Source: Streptomyces liliifuscus (lineage in GTDB: Bacteria > Actinomycetota > Actinomycetes > Streptomycetales > Streptomycetaceae). Taken from it: DNA of 64,000 nucleotides. Each line of letters starts with the position of its first letter. The stretch's first letter is position 1. A model generated the notes under the pieces. The model worked only from the letters and a program-made list of their open reading frames with translations, made no database searches and was not told where the DNA came from. Position numbers and translations under genes: made by a program. Positions 1-8,418 of the stretch are shown here, piece by piece. Location: assembly GCF_016598615.1 (NCBI RefSeq), contig NZ_CP066831.1, positions 4,774,001-4,838,000 on the forward strand, written 5' to 3'.

Positions 1-2018
1 CTCATCTCCTCAGGACACCCAGTCCCCCGGGGCAACTGATAAGGCGCAGCCAACCGATACGTGCCGGCCCGCGGAGCGAGCAGCTCCGTCCACTTGTCCC
101 CGTTGACATCCTCCTCCGTCTCCATCAGACACCCGTTGACGTTCTCGTACGCCTTCGGCATCTCGTCGTCCTCCTCCCGCAACCGCTTCGACTCCTCGGT
201 CTCCTGCGGCGGCTTCACGCTCTTGCCCTCCGCGTCGACAAGCCCGAGCCACGGCGAGTAGGGGATCCGGATGAGCACCCGCCCCGCCCGCTTCACCTCG
301 ATGGTCAGCTCACCCTGCTCGGCCCGGTCGACGACGGCGGGCGGGTCGGCCATCGGGGTGGGGTCGGTGACCTTGAAGAGCTGCCAGTTGGCATCGCCCC
401 AGACCTGCTTCAGATACGGCATCCCGCGCTGCACGAGCTCCCGCTCGCGCTCACCGCCGTCGCCGTCGGGCTCGCCCTTGGGGACGACGACGAAGTGGAC
501 GGCCCAGCGCCGCAGCCACTCGTGGTAGTTCGCGGAGTTGAGGGTGTCGTCGTAGAAGAGGGGGTTGCGCTCCATGTCCGCCTGACGGTTCCAGCCGCGG
601 GCGAGGTTGACGTACGGGGCGAGGGCGGACGCCTCCCGGTGGGAGCGGGCCGGTACGACCTCGACGCGGCCCTTCTCGGCGCCGGCGACCTGGAGCTGGT
701 TGACCAGCGGGGCCAGTTCGCGGGCCCAGGAGGCCGCGGGCGTCGTGTGCACTATGTCGTCGACGGCCTTGAAGCCGATCCAGGCGTTCATGCCCACGAA
801 GGTCACGAGGATCGCGTACCACTTGCGCGAGCGCGGCACCGTGAAGGGCAGCGCGGCGATCAGCACGACCCCCGCCAGGAGCATGGGCAGGCGGCTGATG
901 TTGGAGCCGATCTGCGAGCTGATCAGCCAGACGAGGAGGACGGAGAGGCCGTACACCGCCGCCGTGATCCGGACCGTCTTCCACTCCTTGGGGACGAGGA
1001 GGAAGACGAACACCGAGTACGAGAACGGCAGCAGGACCGAGGCGAACAGCATCGGCTGCGTACCGGAGAAGGGGAACAGCCAGGCGGAGACGCCCACGAC
1101 GGCGGCGGGCGCGAGGCCCAGCGCGTACGCGCCCGGGCGGCGCTTCTGCAGGAAGAGCGCCACCGCGACGAAGCCGACGAAGAGTCCGGCCACGGGTGAC
1201 GCGGCGGTCGCGAGCGCGGCGAGGGGCGCGGCGCACAGGGCCTTGGCCCAGCGTTTGTAGCGCCAGCGGTACGGCCAGCAGAAGACGACGGCGGTCGCGC
1301 CGAGCGCGAAGACCATGCCGAGGCCGAAGGTCACGCGTCCCGAGGCCGCGTTGCACAGCAGCGCGAACACTCCGGCGAGCGCCGGCCACACCGGGTTCCG
1401 TACGGCCCTGGTGCGCATCAGGATCAGCGTGAGCAGCCCGGCGGAGATCGTCCCCGCGATCATCAGCGTCGTACGCACGCCGAGCACGGCCATCAGATAC
1501 GGCGACACCACGCTGTACGACACCGGGTGCATCCCGCCGTACCAGGCCAGGTTGTACGCCGAACCCGGGTTCCGTCCGACGAACTCGGCCCACGCGTCCT
1601 GCGCCGCGAGGTCGCCCCCACTGTTCGCGAACGTGAAGAACCAGATGACGTGGAGGATGCCGGAGAGTGCGGTGGCGAGGGTCGCGGGGTGCCGGAGGAA
1701 GCGGTGGAGACGAGTGGTCCCGTGAACGCCGTCGGGCTCCGCGAGGTACTCACCGTCCTCGCGGTCCGTGTCGTTCCCGGGGCTCTCGGGACTCCCGGGC
1801 GGCTCGGAGGCCTCGGGGAGTTCGGCGGACCGGGAGGTCTCCGGAGCCTCGGCCGACCCGGAGGAGTCCGAGGAGTCGGACGTGTTCGGGGAGTCGGACG
1901 AGTTCGGGGAGTCGGCGGAGCCGGGGCGTTCAACGTGCCGCGTACGCAGCCGTATTCGCTGGCCGGCTTCTTGGCCCGGCTCGGCGTCGTCGGCGTGCGT
2001 CGGCTCCGCTGTCGCCAC
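1..2018 (-). CDS. Polytopic integral membrane protein, 3' end cut by window edge
   Basis: The minus-strand reading frame is open from a GTG at 2018 to the window edge, so the C-terminus is missing (672 codons visible). The first ~100 residues are hydrophilic and rich in Ser, Asp and Pro (SADSPNSSDSPNTSDSSDSS region). About ten hydrophobic segments follow, then a long soluble C-terminal region (about residue 430 onward) with GWNRQADMERNPLFYDD and WAVHFVVVPKGEPDG. The layout, membrane core then extracytoplasmic domain, resembles the large proteins often labelled MFS transporter or glycosyltransferase-like in Streptomyces, but I see no diagnostic catalytic motif. The start is the first GTG that gives a sensible N-terminus (VATAEPTHADDAEPG). 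Function unknown. Confidence 0.7.
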   Translation of the reverse strand, partial: MATAEPTHADDAEPGQEAGQRIRLRTRHVERPGSADSPNSSDSPNTSDSSDSSGSAEAPETSRSAELPEASEPPGSPESPGNDTDREDGEYLAEPDGVHGTTRLHRFLRHPATLATALSGILHVIWFFTFANSGGDLAAQDAWAEFVGRNPGSAYNLAWYGGMHPVSYSVVSPYLMAVLGVRTTLMIAGTISAGLLTLILMRTRAVRNPVWPALAGVFALLCNAASGRVTFGLGMVFALGATAVVFCWPYRWRYKRWAKALCAAPLAALATAASPVAGLFVGFVAVALFLQKRRPGAYALGLAPAAVVGVSAWLFPFSGTQPMLFASVLLPFSYSVFVFLLVPKEWKTVRITAAVYGLSVLLVWLISSQIGSNISRLPMLLAGVVLIAALPFTVPRSRKWYAILVTFVGMNAWIGFKAVDDIVHTTPAASWARELAPLVNQLQVAGAEKGRVEVVPARSHREASALAPYVNLARGWNRQADMERNPLFYDDTLNSANYHEWLRRWAVHFVVVPKGEPDGDGGERERELVQRGMPYLKQVWGDANWQLFKVTDPTPMADPPAVVDRAEQGELTIEVKRAGRVLIRIPYSPWLGLVDAEGKSVKPPQETEESKRLREEDDEMPKAYENVNGCLMETEEDVNGDKWTELLAPRAGTYRLAAPYQLPRGTGCPEEM

Positions 2019-2160
2019 GTGAAGGCACTCCCGTGTCCCGTTGTTTTCGCTCTCGGCCGGGCCCCGCGGCGGGCGACCTGCCCTTCTCGCGACGCTAGCA
2101 CGCACCCCGGCGCAGAGCGCCGGGGCGGTACTCCGTCGGTGACGTACGACCGTTTCGGCA

Positions 2161-2189
2161 CGGCTTGGGAGCGTTACGCCCCCAAGCCG
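2161..2189 (-). terminator. Hairpin downstream of the DD-carboxypeptidase
   Basis: CGGCTTGGG and CCCAAGCCG form a perfect 9-bp stem with an 11-nt loop. It lies 20 nt after the stop codon of the carboxypeptidase gene. There is no clear U-tract, as is usual for Streptomyces terminators. Confidence 0.55.
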
Positions 2190-2208
2190 CCGCGGCCCTG
2201 TACGTACG

Positions 2209-5200
2209 TCAGCTCACCCGGGTGAGCTTGGACCCGTAGCCCGGTTCGACGAGGTCCGACTGGAGCGCCACGGGCACCTCGACCGCGTTGCCGCTCGTGC
2301 CGTCACCGACGCTCAGCGAGCCGACCTTGGTTCCCGCCTTCGCCGCGTGCGGGATGGCCGTGCCGTCCTCGCCCAGCTTCAGCTTGACGGTCTGTCCGGC
2401 CCAGCCCACCGCGGAGACGTCCTTCGTGGCGACGACCGGCGTCCGGCCGCCGAGCCCGTCGTCCACGTACCCGACGACGTCGCCCTTCTTCAGGATCTTC
2501 TGCGAGGTCAGCGCCTCCTGGGCGGCGATCATCGCCTCCTTGCTGACCGCGTTGACCGTGTCGATGATCGGCGGCTTGTGCTGGCCGAGGACCGCGCCGA
2601 CGACGATGACGTTCTCGCCTCCGACCTCCTGGGTGGCGGCGAAGAGCAGGTTGCCGCCGGCCTTGGTGGTGGAGCCGGTCTTGATGCCGATGGCGTTGTT
2701 GTACGGCACGAGGCGGTTGTAGTTGTCCCACTTCTTGCCGGACGGGTCCACCCAGGTCGGCAGCTTGGTGATGTCCACCAGCGCCTGCATCCGCACCAGT
2801 TCGTTGCCGAGCTTCACCTGGTCCTCGGCGGTGGAGACGGTGGTCTCCTTGAGGCCCGAGGGGTCGGTGTACGTCGTTTTGGTCATCCCGAGGTCCTTGG
2901 CGGCGTCGTTCATCTTCTTGACGAACTCCTCCTCGGAACCGTTCGAGTCCCAACGGGCCAGCAGCCGGGCGATGTTGTTCGCGGAGGGGATCATGATGGC
3001 CGCGATGGCGTCCTTCTCGGTGAGGGTGTCGCCCTCCTTGACGGTGTTGAGCGTCGACTCGCCCTGCGCGTCGTAGCCGCCCTCCGTCTCCGCCTTCGCG
3101 TCGACGGGGATCTTCGCGCCGTCCTCGCCGGGCTTCAGCGGGTGCTCCTTGAGGATCACGTACGCCGTCATGGCCTTGGCGACCGAGCCGATGGCGACCG
3201 GCTTCTGCTCACCGAACCTGTCGACCGTGCCGATGCCGTTCACGTCCATCCAGCCCTGGCCCTCGTCGGGCCACGGGAGGGAGACCTTGTTCCCCTCGAA
3301 GGCGTACGACTCGTCGGCCGTCAGCGCGAGCGTGGGGGTGGGCAGCGGGCGTACGGCCTGTACGACTGCAAACACCACGGCCAGCAGCAGCACCAGCGGG
3401 GTCCAGATCTTGACCCGCCGTACGACGGTCCGCACCGGGGTCTGCCGGGGCGGCGGCGTGTTCGTCAGCTCCGCCAGCAGGTCCAACGGGGGCTTCGGCG
3501 GCAGGGGTTGCTGGGTCGTCCGCTCGGGGCCGACCTGCGGGACGGCGGCCGTCTCGGCGGCCGGCGGCACCGACGGCGGCGCGACCGGCCGCGCCTTCGG
3601 CGGCGCAGGCTCGTCGAGCGGCTTGAGCGCCACGAATTTGCTGGTGCGCTCGGACTCCGCCTCGGCGGAGGGCTTGGCGGCCCAGGCCGGACCGGGCTTG
3701 CCTTCGGCACCCTTGCCGGGGTCGGCGCCCTTGCCGGACTCGGCATCCTTGCCGGGGTCGGCGCCCTTGGCGGGGTCGGTTGCCGTGCCCTTGTCCGCTC
3801 CGGCAGCCGCTCCGGCGTCCGGCTCGGTCGTGGGCTTCTCGTCGGTCCCGGCACCCGGCTTGGCGCCGCCCCACTTGAGCATGGTGGTGGGCTGATCCAC
3901 GGCACGCGCCGGCATCTTGAAGATGGCGGTGGGCTGATCGACGGGGGGCTCCGGGTCGCCGCCGGAGTCCGCGTCACCGCCGGCTGCTGCGTCGGACTCG
4001 GCGTCGGCGCCGGCATTGCCCTCACCGGGGCCTTCACCTGCGGCGGCATCCGCATCGACGACAGCGCCGACCTTCGCGGCACCGGCGGGGACTTCGTCAG
4101 CGGGTTCACCCGTGGGACTGGCCTTCACAGCGTCAGCCTTGGCCCCGGCGGGAGCTTCGTCAGCGGGCTCGCCCGCACCGGACGCAACACCGGCCTCAGG
4201 CACAGCGTCGGCCTTCACAGCGTCAGCCTTGGCCCCGGCGGGAGCTTCGTCAGCGGGCTCATCCGCACCGGGCGCAGCACCGGCCTCAGGCACGGCGTCG
4301 GCCTTCGCGGCGTCGGCCTTGGCAGGGACCTCGTCAGCGGGTTCGCCCGCGCTGGGGGCAGCATCGGCCTCGGAATCGGTGGCGACCTTCGCGTCGCCGT
4401 CACCGTCGCCGGAACCGTCACCGTCGGACTCGTCGGACGCATCAGACGCGAGCGCCTCAGGCGCTGCGTCGGCCTTCGTGTCGGCTCCGGCCTCCGGCTG
4501 ATCCTTCGCCTCGTCGGTCGCCTCGCTCGGCGACTCGCCCTCGGGCTCCCGCTCGGCGTCGGCGCCACCAGCGGGCTTCGCGCCGTCACCGTCGGTCTCG
4601 GAGTCGGAGTCGGAGTCGGAGTCGGAGTCGGAGTCGGAGTCGGCAGGAGCGTCATCCTCCGCCGGGGTCTGCGCGGCAGCGGCATCCTTCGGCTCGGCGT
4701 CCTCGTCCGTGGACGCGTCGTCGGTCTCGGCCCCGGCCGTCCCGCCCTTCACCCCGGACTCACCCTCGTCGTCCGAGTCACCGCCACCGGCGGCACCCCC
4801 GGCGCCACCCCCGGCCGAACCGGCCGAATCCGATGTGGCCGATTCCGGACCGTCGGACCCCTCCGCGGCACCGGGAACCTCCGCGCCGTCGGATCCATCG
4901 GAGCCCGCGGCGTCAGAGGCGCCCTCAGGGGCCTCGTCGTCCGCGGTCGCGACCCACGCGGCCACCACGTCCCGCAGTCGCGCGTCACCGCCCTCGGTGC
5001 CCTTGGCGGGGCCCTCACCGGCGGACTCCCGGTCCGCAGAACCGTCACTCCCCTGGGAACTCCCGGCGACGGACCCCTCCGACTCCGCCGACCCCGCGGA
5101 GCGCTTCGTCGAGAACACCGCCGTGGCCGTGTCCACCCGGGACGCCGCCGTCACCGCCTCCCTGGCGACCGCCAGCCGCGGATCCGGAACCGGAGCCTTG

Positions 5201-5265
5201 CTCCCCGACGTCGGTTCTGCCGACGACTCGTGCTGCTTCGACCTGTCGGGGGACTCGCCCGCCAC
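2209..5265 (-). CDS. D-alanyl-D-alanine carboxypeptidase (peptidase S11) with giant disordered N-terminal region
   Basis: This 1018-residue protein ends in a penicillin-binding S11 domain with all three active-site motifs: SVAK at S694-K697, SAN at S761-N763 and KTG at K862-G864. It should trim the terminal D-Ala of peptidoglycan pentapeptides outside the membrane. One membrane segment (about 619-636, PLVLLLAVVFAVVQAV) anchors it. The preceding ~600 residues are low-complexity, acidic and Ala-rich, with repeats such as GEPADEAPAGAKADAVKAD and a (DS)n run. The GTG at 5265 is chosen because GGAGGAGG lies 5 nt upstream; an ATG at 5280 is the alternative. The domain plan resembles the S. coelicolor spore-wall carboxypeptidase SCO4439 as I remember it (not checked). 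Confidence 0.92.
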   Translation of the reverse strand: MAGESPDRSKQHESSAEPTSGSKAPVPDPRLAVAREAVTAASRVDTATAVFSTKRSAGSAESEGSVAGSSQGSDGSADRESAGEGPAKGTEGGDARLRDVVAAWVATADDEAPEGASDAAGSDGSDGAEVPGAAEGSDGPESATSDSAGSAGGGAGGAAGGGDSDDEGESGVKGGTAGAETDDASTDEDAEPKDAAAAQTPAEDDAPADSDSDSDSDSDSDSETDGDGAKPAGGADAEREPEGESPSEATDEAKDQPEAGADTKADAAPEALASDASDESDGDGSGDGDGDAKVATDSEADAAPSAGEPADEVPAKADAAKADAVPEAGAAPGADEPADEAPAGAKADAVKADAVPEAGVASGAGEPADEAPAGAKADAVKASPTGEPADEVPAGAAKVGAVVDADAAAGEGPGEGNAGADAESDAAAGGDADSGGDPEPPVDQPTAIFKMPARAVDQPTTMLKWGGAKPGAGTDEKPTTEPDAGAAAGADKGTATDPAKGADPGKDAESGKGADPGKGAEGKPGPAWAAKPSAEAESERTSKFVALKPLDEPAPPKARPVAPPSVPPAAETAAVPQVGPERTTQQPLPPKPPLDLLAELTNTPPPRQTPVRTVVRRVKIWTPLVLLLAVVFAVVQAVRPLPTPTLALTADESYAFEGNKVSLPWPDEGQGWMDVNGIGTVDRFGEQKPVAIGSVAKAMTAYVILKEHPLKPGEDGAKIPVDAKAETEGGYDAQGESTLNTVKEGDTLTEKDAIAAIMIPSANNIARLLARWDSNGSEEEFVKKMNDAAKDLGMTKTTYTDPSGLKETTVSTAEDQVKLGNELVRMQALVDITKLPTWVDPSGKKWDNYNRLVPYNNAIGIKTGSTTKAGGNLLFAATQEVGGENVIVVGAVLGQHKPPIIDTVNAVSKEAMIAAQEALTSQKILKKGDVVGYVDDGLGGRTPVVATKDVSAVGWAGQTVKLKLGEDGTAIPHAAKAGTKVGSLSVGDGTSGNAVEVPVALQSDLVEPGYGSKLTRVS
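4599..4643. repeat. In-frame hexanucleotide repeat (GGAGTC)n
   Basis: About seven copies of GGAGTC on the plus strand encode the alternating Asp-Ser run of the carboxypeptidase on the minus strand. Because the unit is six bases, gain or loss of copies keeps the reading frame. Confidence 0.85.
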
Positions 5266-5506
5266 CGATGCCTCCTCCATGCGCCACAACTCAGTGCGGC
5301 CAACCGAACCATGAACCCGCCAAGCCATGCACACACGCCCGGACATCCCGTGTCCGAACCATGTACCAGTGTCCTGTGTGCGGGCTTAACCCCCGTGGTA
5401 GACGAGAACGACATACCTATCGGTTCCACTACATTCCGGTCACGCACTCTCGACAGACCAATGTGAGAGGGGTCACCCTGTCATTCATCCACGCGGGGAG
5501 GCATGG

Positions 5507-6262
5507 ATGGGCAGGAGCCGCAGAACACTTCCGGAGGAGCTTCTGCTGCTGGCGCTGGACCCGACCACGGGTACCACCGCACAGCCGCAGTCGCTCGACC
5601 TAGGTCTGGCCGGAGCGCAGCTAGTAGAGCTGGCGCTGGCCGGACGGATAGCCCCAGACGGGGATCGTATCGCCGTGGTGGCACCACGGCCGACCGGAGA
5701 TCCGACCTTGGACTGTGCGCTGGAACTACTCCGCAGGCGGGGTGCTCCAGTACGCGCTGTGAACTGGATCGGCGGACCCCGACTGGGGCTGCGCCAGACA
5801 TATCTCTCGCATCTGGAGCGGTGCGGCATGGTGCATGCCGTGGCGGGACAGATGTGCGGGGTGCTTCCGACGACTCGCTATCAGGCGACGGACACGGAGA
5901 TCAGCCGGGAGATCAGGGCCCGGCTGGACAGCGCGATCCGCACCGGCGTACCGCCGGACCCGCGGACCGCCGCGCTGGCCGCGCTGGCGCACGCCGTCGG
6001 CCTGGGCAAGCACCTCTACCCGGGGAACGAAGGGCGTTCGTCTCGCTCCCGTCTCCGGGACCTGATCAGGCACGACCCCATGGGCGGCCTCGTGGCGCAC
6101 GCCGTGATGGACGTCCAGAACGGTGTGGCCGCTCAGCCACGCCGCAGCCCGGCACCGGCCGGCCGTCAGGCCGCCCCCGGAGCCAGGCCCGCACCGGAGC
6201 CCGCCAGGGGCGTCCCGATGCAACCGCGCCGCGGTTCGATGGCGCGTGCCGTGGCTCACTGA
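5507..6262 (+). CDS. GPP34 (GOLPH3/Vps74-like) family protein
   Basis: The 251-residue protein starts MGRSRRTLPEELLLLALD, the typical opening of actinobacterial GPP34 proteins. It continues with a helical body containing LTLDCALELL-like segments (GDPTLDCALELLRRRGAP) and an RxRLxxxIRTGxxPDPRTAALAALAHAVGL segment typical of the family. The eukaryotic relatives bind phosphatidylinositol-4-phosphate at the Golgi; the bacterial role is not established. The last ~45 residues are Pro/Arg-rich and probably disordered. GGGGAGG sits about 6 nt before the ATG. It is divergent from the carboxypeptidase gene and stands alone. Confidence 0.85.
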   Translation: MGRSRRTLPEELLLLALDPTTGTTAQPQSLDLGLAGAQLVELALAGRIAPDGDRIAVVAPRPTGDPTLDCALELLRRRGAPVRAVNWIGGPRLGLRQTYLSHLERCGMVHAVAGQMCGVLPTTRYQATDTEISREIRARLDSAIRTGVPPDPRTAALAALAHAVGLGKHLYPGNEGRSSRSRLRDLIRHDPMGGLVAHAVMDVQNGVAAQPRRSPAPAGRQAAPGARPAPEPARGVPMQPRRGSMARAVAH

Positions 6263-6424
6263 GCCGCAGTCCCACGGCACTCGCCGGCACGACCGCGGCA
6301 CTGCAGGACCCGTAGGACCAGCAGGACCCGACAACCGCAGCACCCACCGTGCAGCACGCATCGCGCGTCACGCACGTCAGCGCCGCACCGACGTCCCCAA
6401 GACCCGGTTCGGGAGCCGCTGGGC

Positions 6425-6480
6425 CGCGCGGGGCGGTGGGCCGTACGTCCGGACGACGACACGGCCCACCGCCCCGCGCG
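6425..6480 (+). terminator. Strong perfect 20-bp hairpin
   Basis: CGCGCGGGGCGGTGGGCCGT at 6425-6444 is exactly complementary to 6461-6480, with a 16-nt loop. It follows the GPP34 gene and has no convergent gene to serve, so it is most likely that gene's terminator. Confidence 0.75.
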
Positions 6481-6586
6481 TCCGCATGTCCACTCATGTG
6501 CCGCCAAGCCGTATGTATCGCAACGTCACGTGTCTCCACGTACAACCGCGCGTCTCATCACACTTCTCACCACTCTTCCACGCAAG

Positions 6587-6645
6587 GTGGCGTGAGGTGG
6601 CGACAAGTGGCGGGTACGCACGGCATATCCGCTGTTTCCCAGCGG
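6587..6645. promoter_or_regulatory. Phased GTGGCG repeats and CCGCTG/CAGCGG palindrome
   Basis: GTGGCG occurs at 6587, 6597 and 6607, exactly 10 bp apart and so on one face of the helix. Shortly after, CCGCTG-TTTCC-CAGCGG (6629-6645) is a perfect inverted repeat. Both lie within 140 bp of the XRE regulator start, so they are candidate operator sites, possibly for autoregulation. This role is inferred. Confidence 0.4.
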
Positions 6646-6724
6646 TAGCAAGCACCTTGGTGGCAATCTGCTCAACAGCAGATACGCAAAGTACAGACAG
6701 TACGCAGCCGGAGGTGCACGTCCC

Positions 6725-7594
6725 GTGGCGTCCAATGTCAATCCCACCGTCAGGCGACGCCGGTTGGGCCAGGAGCTGCGCCGGCTCCGCGAGCTCAAGG
6801 GCATGACGGCAGAAGAAGTGGCCGAGCGGCTGCTTGTCTCGCAGTCGAAGATCAGCCGCCTGGAGAACGGGCGGCGCAGCATCAGCCAGCGCGACGTCCG
6901 TGATCTGTGCGGGGTGTACGAGGTCGAGGACGTCCGGATCGTCGATTCGCTGATGCAGATGGCCAAGGACTCGCGCCAGCAGGGCTGGTGGCACTCCTTC
7001 GGCGACATCCCGTACAGCGTCTACATCGGTCTGGAGACGGACGCGGCGAGCCTGCGCGTGTACGACCCGCTGGTCGTCCCGGGCCTGCTGCAGACCCGTC
7101 CGTACGCCGAGTCCCTGATCCAGGGCGCGCTCCCGGAGGCGGCTCCCGGCGACATCGAGAAGCGCGTACAGGTACGGCTGCGGCGACAGGAACGTATCTC
7201 CGACCTGGAGAACCCGCTGCGGCTGTGGGCCGTGCTGGACGAGGCCGCGCTGCGCCGGACCGTCGGCAACAAGCAGGTGATGATCGAGCAGTTGGAGCAT
7301 CTCGTCGAGATGTCCCACGTGCCGCATGTGACGGTCCAGGTCATTCCGTTCACCATGGGCGCCCACCCCGGGGTCAGCGGGCAGTACGCGATCCTCGAGT
7401 TCCCGGACGCGGCCGACTCCAGCGTGGTCTACATCGAGGGCGTCACCAGCGACCTGTACCTGGAGAAGGCGAACGACGTCCAGAAGTACAGCGTCATGTA
7501 CGAGCACCTGCGGGCGCAGGCCCTGAACGCGGACCAGTCCCGGGAGTTCATCGCGGACGTCGCCAAGGACTACGCCACCGAAGCGATGTCCTGA
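6725..7594 (+). CDS. XRE-family regulator with DUF5753 domain (WhiJ/Scr1-like)
   Basis: The 289-residue protein has an N-terminal helix-turn-helix of about residues 14-70 (RRLGQELRRLRELKGMTAEE, then SQSKISRLENGRRS). A DUF5753 domain follows, with the usual LLQTRPYAESL and VTVQVIPFTMGAHPGVSG motifs. Such proteins are numerous in Streptomyces and pair with small DUF397 proteins; WhiJ in S. coelicolor acts in development. Translation starts at a GTG with GGAGG 10 nt upstream. The DUF397 partner lies 296 bp downstream rather than overlapping, so the two may have separate promoters. Confidence 0.92.
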   Translation: MASNVNPTVRRRRLGQELRRLRELKGMTAEEVAERLLVSQSKISRLENGRRSISQRDVRDLCGVYEVEDVRIVDSLMQMAKDSRQQGWWHSFGDIPYSVYIGLETDAASLRVYDPLVVPGLLQTRPYAESLIQGALPEAAPGDIEKRVQVRLRRQERISDLENPLRLWAVLDEAALRRTVGNKQVMIEQLEHLVEMSHVPHVTVQVIPFTMGAHPGVSGQYAILEFPDAADSSVVYIEGVTSDLYLEKANDVQKYSVMYEHLRAQALNADQSREFIADVAKDYATEAMS

Positions 7595-7890
7595 GGCAGG
7601 GCGCCACCGGTGGGACAGGGCGTCACCGAGTGGCGCACGAGGCGGTGTTGGGCCGATTTCCACCGCTCCCGGCGAGAGGGCGCCGGACAATACACCCTCG
7701 CGGTATCTCGACGGAAGACTCCACTGGTATATGCCACCCGGTCGAGTGAATAGTCGCTTCGTACGCCGATGTTGGCGAGTAGCGTCGATCACGCCAAGCA
7801 GCAACAACCTTGGCGCAATCCGAACCGTGGGTTCCGGAACGAACCCGCAGTGCGGTGACAGCAACTCAGCAACTGGCTACCGGAGCGAAC

Positions 7891-8091
7891 ATGGCAATCA
7901 AGCAAGGCGCCACGGATACGTGGACGAAGTCCTCGTACTCCCAAGGCAACGGCGCGTGCGTCGAGGTCAAGTCCCCCGTCCTGACGGCGCTGGCCGTCCG
8001 CGACTCCAAGGTCCACGAGGGTCCGACGCTGGCCTTCGCGGCCGGCTCGTGGAACGCCTTCGTGGCAGAGGTGAGCCGGGGCACCGTCTGA
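7891..8091 (+). CDS. DUF397 small protein, partner of WhiJ-like regulator
   Basis: The 66-residue protein shows the family pattern TWTKSSYSQGNGACVEV, then ALAVRDSKVHEGPTLAF and a C-terminal W-x-x-F-V segment. DUF397 proteins are encoded next to XRE/DUF5753 regulators and are thought to modulate them. The ATG at 7891 is preceded by CGGAGCGAAC. An in-frame GTG upstream at 7858 and a TTG at 7810 are less likely starts because the added residues are not family-like. Confidence 0.88.
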   Translation: MAIKQGATDTWTKSSYSQGNGACVEVKSPVLTALAVRDSKVHEGPTLAFAAGSWNAFVAEVSRGTV

Positions 8092-8418
8092 CCCCACCAC
8101 CGGATGCCTCGCGCAGCACGAGCACCAACGCGGCAAGAGCACCGACAACGGGATCGACAACTGCTCCGAACAACCGGATCAACAACTGCACAAGCACCAC
8201 GAAAGAGCCCTCTCGACCGGCCCGCCGTCCTGGCCGAGGGGGCTCGGCCTTTTCCGGATTTCCCATCCTTCAAGACCTCCAAAGATGATCAGTTCCCCTA
8301 ACTGTTCGCAAACCGCTCCGACCTTCAACCGACCGTTCCCGTTCGATTACAGTGCTGGACTGTCGGCCGTACCGACGGAATCGGCACGGGAGCGGATCGG
8401 GATCTGTAGGAGGCCTCG
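8092..8418. other. 327-bp intergenic region
   Basis: No gene is seen. The first half holds a hairpin terminator (8205-8254). The second half presumably holds the promoter for the ADP-ribosylglycohydrolase gene, but I could not pick out clear -35/-10 boxes. Confidence 0.5.
8205..8254 (+). terminator. Terminator of the DUF397 gene
   Basis: GAGCCCTCTCGACCGGCC pairs with GGCCGAGGGGGCTC with one mismatch, and a short T-run (CCTTTTCC) follows. Confidence 0.7.

Larger units (their letters stand above)
6263..6724. other. 462-bp intergenic region
   Basis: No credible gene is seen. It contains a long perfect hairpin (6425-6480), then a run of phased GTGGCG repeats and a 17-bp palindrome just before the XRE regulator. 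Confidence 0.6.

Noticed and set aside
2347..5466. Very long plus-strand open frame (about 1039 codons) opposite the carboxypeptidase gene
   Set aside because: It is a shadow of the opposite strand's high-GC third positions: the protein is Arg/Gly/Val-rich with no domain, while the minus strand encodes intact S11 motifs.
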